Positions 5,769 through 10,594 of a stretch of DNA of 13,094 bases are shown here, piece by piece. This DNA comes from Synechococcales cyanobacterium PMM_0036. GTDB taxonomy: Bacteria > Cyanobacteriota > Cyanobacteriia > Elainellales > Elainellaceae. The notes beneath the pieces are model-generated. The model was not told where the DNA came from, ran no database searches, and worked only from the letters and a program-made list of their open reading frames with translations. Numbering within the stretch: position 1 is the first letter of the stretch; each line of letters starts with the position of its first letter. The DNA is taken from the NCBI GenBank assembly GCA_949127645.1, contig CASBQM010000539.1, forward strand, positions 1 to 13,094, written 5' to 3'. A program made the position numbers and the translations under genes.

Positions 5769-6521
5769 ATGTCCGTTACCTTTGATAACATCATCAATAC
5801 TTCCAGTTCTGAAGAGAGCTTTTTACAAATCTTTCAAAATGCCTTTTCCCAGCAAGACCAGCCATTCTTGGAAGCACACCGTACGACTTTAACAGCCTGT
5901 TACAGGAATCCAGGGCTTTCTCCAACGCTGAAAGGCAACACGCCAGAAGTTTTAGCCCAGTCTTGGCTGAGAAAGTACTGTGATAGTTACGAGAACAGAA
6001 TTTCAAGACGAATCTCGCAACCTCCCGGAACAGTTGCTGATCCAGTCGTCACTACAATCATCAATGCCAGATTGACGGGATTAACAGAAGAGCATCTTGA
6101 GCAGATCAAATATGCTCACAGACTATCAATGTCCGCAGAAAATATTCAAGGCTTACTTCTTGAGGAATTTCTAGCTGAACAGTTAGCTGAATATGGTTGG
6201 TATTGCTGCTGGGGCGAGTCCGTTCGTCATGTTGATTTTTGCAACGTAGATGGTTCTCTATTGCAAGTGAAGAACCGCAGTAACTCGGAAAATAGCTCGT
6301 CTTCCAGGGTAAGGATCAACCAACCGATTGAAAAATGGTATAGAGTTGATGCCAAGACAGGATTATACCGATGGTCATACTTCAACGAGAAGTACGACAC
6401 GGATCGTTTCTCGGAAGAGAATTTTGTCGTATTTGTTCAACGGGTTTTGAGCAGCAATCCAGAAGCTTTAGCGATAGAAGTAGACAATCCTTGGCAATTT
6501 TTGTCCGAACCGTCAGACTAA
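5769..6521 (+). CDS. Type II restriction endonuclease, SinI-like (predicted GGWCC)
   Basis: A 250-residue cytoplasmic nuclease resembling the SinI/AvaII group, which cuts GGWCC. The region NIQGLLLEEFLAEQLAEYGWYCCWGES (125-151) is followed by VDFCNVDGSLLQVKNRSNSENSSSS (155-179). This fits a PD-(D/E)xK core with Asp156 and Gln166-x-Lys168 as the likely metal and catalytic residues and Glu132 or Glu133 in the preceding helix. The C-terminal part (KWYRVDAKTGLYRW) matches my memory of the same family. Length is about that of R.SinI. The start has a good ribosome site. The gene is convergent with the methyltransferase, their 3' ends overlapping by nine bases. Near-absence of GGWCC in the window agrees with the predicted specificity, which has not been tested. 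Confidence 0.8.
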   Translation: MSVTFDNIINTSSSEESFLQIFQNAFSQQDQPFLEAHRTTLTACYRNPGLSPTLKGNTPEVLAQSWLRKYCDSYENRISRRISQPPGTVADPVVTTIINARLTGLTEEHLEQIKYAHRLSMSAENIQGLLLEEFLAEQLAEYGWYCCWGESVRHVDFCNVDGSLLQVKNRSNSENSSSSRVRINQPIEKWYRVDAKTGLYRWSYFNEKYDTDRFSEENFVVFVQRVLSSNPEALAIEVDNPWQFLSEPSD

Positions 6522-7943
6522 ATTCAAAGAAAGCTGTTCGTCCGCTGGTTCTTCGAGAGCATCTAACGTTTCAACTATCCAACTTATATCGTCAGTCTTG
6601 TGATAGCGCGAATAGGGAAAGTCTGGATAAACGATCGATGTTTCGCTTTTCAGATGAGTCAATAACATCCTAGCGATCGCCCTCCCCAAAGAACAGGGCA
6701 CAGCATTTCCAACTTGCCGATATTGATCGAGTAAAGTACCTGAGATAATCCAATCATCTGGAAATTCTTGGATACGCTTGTATTCTTCGATGCTGAGCGG
6801 TCTATCTTCTTCTGGATGCGCTAGATCGGTTGCAGGCATGGCTGGATGAGTCACTAGAGTTGGAGCTGGTTTATCCCACGCTAGCCTCCGGTAAAAACCA
6901 GTTTTCCCCCCTCCTGCGTGATAAGAAGCACCGAGTGCTTCTTGGTGCAACTCTTTTGGTAAATCTCGCCAGTATTGTCCAGGCTTCAGAAGCCGATAAT
7001 ATTTGAGCCGTTTTTCAGGGAATTTGACGAAATGATGACCATCTTCGGGCAGACCTTCTAGAGCCTCTCGTAAAGTTTTCCATGTTGGCAGCCCATACAA
7101 CCCCTTCTCCGAGTGAGTCGGCGTGAGATAGGGAAGTTTCTCTCCATCACGACTACAAGCAATAACAACTCTTTCTCGTTGTTGTGGCGATCCAAAATTA
7201 GCGGAATTGTATAAGTTAAACGAAATGCTATATCCCGCCTGTTTGAGTTTTTGGATGACAAAGAGCAATGCACCTCCTCGTTGTTCATCCTGAGACAATG
7301 ATGGGAAGTTCTTTCCTCTCATTTCATGAGGTCTATGTATTAGTGGAGCAGACAGTAATCCTCGAACGTTTTCAATTATGGCGAATTTAGGTTTAAGTTC
7401 AGTGATTAAATCAATGAAGGTTAAAAAGACATTACCGCGATCGTCATTGAATCCTTGACGCTTGCCTGCACTGCTAAAGGCTTGGCATGGCGGACCACCT
7501 ACGATTACATCAATCTCATCGGTCGAACTCAATCCTGCTTTTTCTCGAATTTCTATCGCTGAATAATCCCTAATATCCCCAATCAATGCCATATCTGGTC
7601 GATTTGTCTCTATTGTCTTTCGGGCGGCTGAATCAATTTCACAGGCAAGCAGTACTTTGATTCCTTCTTTTTCTAGCCCTAAATCTAGACCCATGCAGCC
7701 AGAAAAAAAGCTTAAGGCTTTAAGATCTGGCTTACTGAAGGATCGTCGCCTATGATCAGGAACGCCTATATTGGCATCCTCTTCCTTGCAACGGTACTCG
7801 TGAAGAGATTCTGATGCTACAATCCATCGGTTGCTAATCCTCTCGCCGCTGATTTCACCATACCTGAGCAGTTGGCGAACATATTGCTCCGAACAGTTCA
7901 GGATTTCAGAGCTTTCTTTCACAGAGAGGTATTGATTGGGCAT
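6513..7943 (-). CDS. DNA (cytosine-5) methyltransferase with N-terminal helix-turn-helix
   Basis: A 476-residue C5-cytosine methyltransferase that should protect the site cut by the adjacent endonuclease by methylating one cytosine of it with S-adenosylmethionine. The ordered motifs are complete: motif I FFSGCMGLDLG (79-89), motif IV GGPPCQAFSS with nucleophile Cys153, motif VI ENV (191-193), motif VIII QQRER (254-258), a target-recognition stretch at about 260-385, and motifs IX-X RIQEFPDDW (390-398) and RQVGNAVP (409-416). Residues 1-50 form an added MerR/excisionase-like helix-turn-helix (YLSVKESSEILNCSEQYVRQLLRYGEI), so it may also repress its own promoter, as some methyltransferases do. 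It starts at ATG 7941-7943 with a poor ribosome site. It holds the only GGWCC that I found in the window (7492-7496). Confidence 0.92.
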   Translation of the reverse strand: MPNQYLSVKESSEILNCSEQYVRQLLRYGEISGERISNRWIVASESLHEYRCKEEDANIGVPDHRRRSFSKPDLKALSFFSGCMGLDLGLEKEGIKVLLACEIDSAARKTIETNRPDMALIGDIRDYSAIEIREKAGLSSTDEIDVIVGGPPCQAFSSAGKRQGFNDDRGNVFLTFIDLITELKPKFAIIENVRGLLSAPLIHRPHEMRGKNFPSLSQDEQRGGALLFVIQKLKQAGYSISFNLYNSANFGSPQQRERVVIACSRDGEKLPYLTPTHSEKGLYGLPTWKTLREALEGLPEDGHHFVKFPEKRLKYYRLLKPGQYWRDLPKELHQEALGASYHAGGGKTGFYRRLAWDKPAPTLVTHPAMPATDLAHPEEDRPLSIEEYKRIQEFPDDWIISGTLLDQYRQVGNAVPCSLGRAIARMLLTHLKSETSIVYPDFPYSRYHKTDDISWIVETLDALEEPADEQLSLNLV

Positions 7944-7960
7944 GATTTCGGACGCGAAAC

Positions 7961-8005
7961 TAAAATTGAGTACCCGATATTACTGTCAAAGCAATTTACT
8001 TGCAA
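7961..8005 (-). promoter_or_regulatory. candidate promoter(s) of the methyltransferase gene
   Basis: Two overlapping possibilities on the minus strand. TTGCAA (8005-8000) and TAATAT (7982-7977) are spaced by 17 bp. A perfect -35 TTGACA (7989-7984) is followed after 17 bp by a poor ATTTTA (7966-7961). Either would start transcription 20-35 bases before the ATG at 7943. The promoter lies between the gene and the attC-like site, inside the cassette. Confidence 0.45.
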
Positions 8006-8059
8006 GCTTTGTGAACAAATGTTCTGATGTTGCCGTTTTGCCTGAAGGTAGCGTCAGCC

Positions 8060-8145
8060 GTCGAACACTACGTTGGTGCGCACGGAACAGAGGTTATCGG
8101 TAGGAGTTTGAGGTGATCTACCGCCGCACAACTTCACCGTTAGGT
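8060..8145 (+). other. attC-like integron recombination site
   Basis: The 86-bp element has the full order of an attC site. R'' is GTCGAAC (8060-8066), then a 5-base spacer ACTAC, then L'' GTTGGTGCG (8072-8080). After a 44-base central part that holds its own stem (CGGTAG 8098-8103 with CTACCG 8118-8123) come L' CGCACAAC (8125-8132), a 6-base spacer TTCACC and R' GTTAGGT (8139-8145). L'' pairs with L' over eight base pairs with one extra G, the extrahelical base expected of attC. The 5/6 spacers and the position of the extra base match the aadA-type attC site. Cleavage is expected after G8139. Confidence 0.75.
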
Positions 8146-8172
8146 TGATAGCCTGTTAGGTTAATCAGGATT
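8140..8172 (+). repeat. host 16-bp tandem repeat, right part of the cassette insertion site
   Basis: TTAGGTTGATAGC (8140-8152) continues the unit broken at 5599, and is followed by a diverged further copy beginning CTGTTAGGTTAATCAG (8153-8168). With the left part this makes three consecutive 16-bp units in the uninterrupted locus. Confidence 0.75.
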
Positions 8173-8195
8173 TTGTACTGTCTCCTGAGCTATGA

Positions 8196-9188
8196 ATGCT
8201 CCTCATGTCTACCCATTCAGTCATTACCTATAGTCCTGCCTATACGCTTGTCCCTACCTACGAGTGCTTCAATCGCTGTACCTACTGCAACTTCCGCGCC
8301 GATCCAGGGCAAGACGAATGGATGACTTTAGAGACAGCAGAAGAAATACTGCGATCGCTCCAGCCCCAAGGCGTGATTGAAATCTTGATCCTCAGCGGTG
8401 AAGTTCATCCAGGGCATTCTCAGCGATCGTCTTGGTTTCAGCGCATCTTTGATCTTTGTCAGATGGCGATCGATCTAGGCTTCCTGCCTCATACCAATGT
8501 GGGTATCTTGAGTTATGACGAAATGGCACAGCTCAAAACGGTGAATGTCTCCATGGGATTGATGCTAGAACAGCTCACGCCCAGGCTTTTGCAAACCGTG
8601 CATCGCCATGCGCCCAGTAAAATCCCAGCCGTTCGGCTTCAGCAGCTTCAGTGGGCTGGCGAACTGCAAATTCCCTTTACCACAGGGCTGCTCTTAGGCA
8701 TTGGCGAAACCCGGCAAGACTGGGTGGATACGCTAGAGGCGATCGCCCATCTCCATCATCAATACCGCCACATTCAGGAAGTGATTCTCCAGCCTCATAG
8801 CCCCGGAACCCATCAGACGCAAATCGGGCAGGCTTTCCAGATTGAGCAGCTTGTGGAGGTAGTGGCGATCGCCCGTCAAATTTTGCCCAACAGCATTGCC
8901 CTACAAATCCCACCCAATCTAATTGCAACGCCTGAACAGCTTTTCGCCTGTCTTGAATCTGGCGCAAGTGATCTAGGCGGCATCAGCCCCAAAGACGAGG
9001 TTAATCCCGACTATCCTCATCCGCAGGATCAAAAGCTCGCGGCTACTCTTGAGCGATCGGGCTGGCATCTTCGTCCCCGTCTGCCTGTCTATCAGCAGTA
9101 TGACTCCTGGCTACCGACCTCGCTCCAGCAATCCGTTCAGCGTTGGCGAACAGAATTGAGGCTTCAAGCGCTTTCAGACATCGCGTAG
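8196..9188 (+). CDS. cofG: 7,8-didemethyl-8-hydroxy-5-deazariboflavin synthase subunit CofG
   Basis: A 330-residue radical SAM enzyme with the cluster motif C24-x3-C28-x2-C31 in YECFNRCTYCNF. Together with CofH it makes the deazaflavin chromophore F0, used in cyanobacteria as the antenna of some photolyases. Typical CofG stretches are LILSGEVHP (64-72), LPHTNVGILS, TTGLLLGIGET, the IPPNL near residue 245 and GGISPKDEVNPDYPHP. CofH is not in the window. The ATG at 8196 gives MLLMSTH; an in-frame ATG at 8205 is equally likely and neither has a strong ribosome site. The cassette sits directly upstream, so the native promoter may have been separated from the gene. Its 3' end overlaps cbiA by 25 bases, tail to tail. 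Confidence 0.92.
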   Translation: MLLMSTHSVITYSPAYTLVPTYECFNRCTYCNFRADPGQDEWMTLETAEEILRSLQPQGVIEILILSGEVHPGHSQRSSWFQRIFDLCQMAIDLGFLPHTNVGILSYDEMAQLKTVNVSMGLMLEQLTPRLLQTVHRHAPSKIPAVRLQQLQWAGELQIPFTTGLLLGIGETRQDWVDTLEAIAHLHHQYRHIQEVILQPHSPGTHQTQIGQAFQIEQLVEVVAIARQILPNSIALQIPPNLIATPEQLFACLESGASDLGGISPKDEVNPDYPHPQDQKLAATLERSGWHLRPRLPVYQQYDSWLPTSLQQSVQRWRTELRLQALSDIA

Positions 9189-10573
9189 GGCGCTGTTTTC
9201 AGGTTGTGCTTCCAGGCTATGCAATGCTGCAAAAATCGCTCTGCTAAGTGAGGCTGCGCACCGAAATGCAGATGCACATAGGAAGCGTGAACTTGATACC
9301 GCTGCCAGCCTTCGGGTGAAAATTGCAAGTTAGAGTCATAACCTTGGAGAGATAGCAGAGATCGATCGCTTGCCTCTAACGCTGACGAAGCCAATGAAGT
9401 CAAAGCCGATCGATGAAACTCATGCCCCCAAAAGCGATCGCCCATCTGCACCAGAGGGCTATTTTGTAGCGCCGTTGCCTGACGATAGCCCAGGGTGAGC
9501 CGCTTGCCCATGATTGCCGTCGCTGGAAAAATGCCCACCATCGGGTAGGCGTTCTCCTCAAAGTCTACAATTTGCTCACAAAGATACATCAGCCCGCCGC
9601 ACTCTGCATAGGTTGGCATTCCCGACTCGATCGCCCTTTGCACCGATCGCCTTGCCAACACATTTTCTGCCAGCGCCCCCGCAAATACCTCTGGAAAGCC
9701 GCCCCCTAGGTAAAGTCCCTGGACATTTTCGGGAAGGGCGCGATCGCCGATCGGACTCCAGGGCACTAGCTCTGCCCCAAGCTGCCACAGTAAATCCAGA
9801 TTATCCGCATAGTAAAAGCTAAAGGCTCGATCTTGAGCGATCGCCAGCCGCACTTTCGCTACAGGCGGCTTTGAACCCTCTGTCACCCCGCTGTGATGAC
9901 ACTCCAGTAACGGCAGCAATTTTTCCCAATCGAAGCAGGTTTTGCCCAAATCCGCCAACCGATCGATCGCCTCGTCTAAATCGCTTAACTCCGCCGTAGG
10001 CACCAACCCAAGATGGCGATCGGGGATGGCAATATTATCCTGGCGACGCAGTACGCCTAGAATCGGCAGATTCAGCGGCTCTAGCGCCTGAGTTAAAAGC
10101 TCTAAATGGCGATCGCTACCCACCCGGTTGAGAATGACACCCGCTACCTGAATCCGCGGATCGAAGCTGCGGTAGCCGTGGGCAATGGCAGCGATCGAGC
10201 GGGAGGTGCTGCTGCAATTGAGAATCAGGGCGATCGGTAAATTCAGCAGTCGAGCAACGTGGGCAGTACTTGCCGTATCGTCTTTGCCAGAGGCTCCGTC
10301 AAATAGTCCCATCACGCCTTCAATCAGGGCGTACTGGGCAGTGCTGTGACGAGTAAAGCATTCTTGCACATAGGTCTCTGAGGTCAAAACCGGATCGAGA
10401 TTGCGGCAGGATTTCCCGGTGACGTAGGTGTGAAACATGGGGTCGATGTAGTCTGGCCCAACTTTGAAGGACTGCACTGAAGAAGGCGATCGCTCCTGCA
10501 ACGCCGCCAACAGCGCCAGAGTGACAGTAGTTTTGCCCACGCCGCTCCGTTCACCTGCAATAATGAGAGCCAT
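9164..10573 (-). CDS. cbiA: cobyrinate (or hydrogenobyrinate) a,c-diamide synthase
   Basis: A 469-residue two-domain glutamine amidotransferase of corrin-ring synthesis. The N-terminal synthetase domain has the P-loop GERSGVGKTT (7-16), KVGPDYIDPMFH (37-48) and EGVMGLFDGASG (85-96). The C-terminal glutaminase domain has LYLGGGFPE (287-295), nucleophile Cys325 in YAECGGLMYL, and the SYVHLHF histidines near 434-436. It amidates the a and c side chains using glutamine and ATP. Whether cobalt is already in the ring depends on the pathway; a neighbouring cobN makes the metal-free substrate possible. A good ribosome site (AGGAG nine bases before the ATG) fixes the start. It diverges from cobN with only 21 bases between start codons. 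Confidence 0.94.
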   Translation of the reverse strand: MALIIAGERSGVGKTTVTLALLAALQERSPSSVQSFKVGPDYIDPMFHTYVTGKSCRNLDPVLTSETYVQECFTRHSTAQYALIEGVMGLFDGASGKDDTASTAHVARLLNLPIALILNCSSTSRSIAAIAHGYRSFDPRIQVAGVILNRVGSDRHLELLTQALEPLNLPILGVLRRQDNIAIPDRHLGLVPTAELSDLDEAIDRLADLGKTCFDWEKLLPLLECHHSGVTEGSKPPVAKVRLAIAQDRAFSFYYADNLDLLWQLGAELVPWSPIGDRALPENVQGLYLGGGFPEVFAGALAENVLARRSVQRAIESGMPTYAECGGLMYLCEQIVDFEENAYPMVGIFPATAIMGKRLTLGYRQATALQNSPLVQMGDRFWGHEFHRSALTSLASSALEASDRSLLSLQGYDSNLQFSPEGWQRYQVHASYVHLHFGAQPHLAERFLQHCIAWKHNLKTAPYAMSESA

Positions 10574-10594
10574 TGCCCGTTACTCCTACCCGCT

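Larger units (their letters stand above)
5600..8139 (+). mobile_element. single integron-type gene cassette carrying a Type II restriction-modification system
   Basis: The module holds an endonuclease gene (rightward) and a methyltransferase gene (leftward), closed on the right by an attC-like site and on the left by a matching core site. Excising it between the G and TT of the two core sites rebuilds an uninterrupted 16-bp host tandem repeat, which is what cassette insertion at a non-attI site would leave behind. The DNA looks AT-richer than its surroundings and I found only one HIP1 octamer in it (6673-6680), against at least twenty in the other 10.5 kb. There is no IntI integrase or second attC nearby, so this is a lone attC cassette. 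Both genes appear to have their own promoters, unlike most small cassettes. Confidence 0.75.

Noticed and set aside
7058..7288. Minus-strand reading of 76 codons inside the methyltransferase gene
   Set aside because: It is an out-of-frame shadow of the methyltransferase coding sequence.
5583..8157. The 19-bp flanking direct repeat read as a transposon target-site duplication
   Set aside because: The two copies are better explained as neighbouring units of one host tandem repeat: removing 5600-8139 restores the repeat in phase, and there is no transposase or terminal inverted repeat of a transposon.
10574..10594. Cobalamin riboswitch between cbiA and cobN
   Set aside because: The gap is 21 bp, far too short, and I saw no B12-box sequence nearby.
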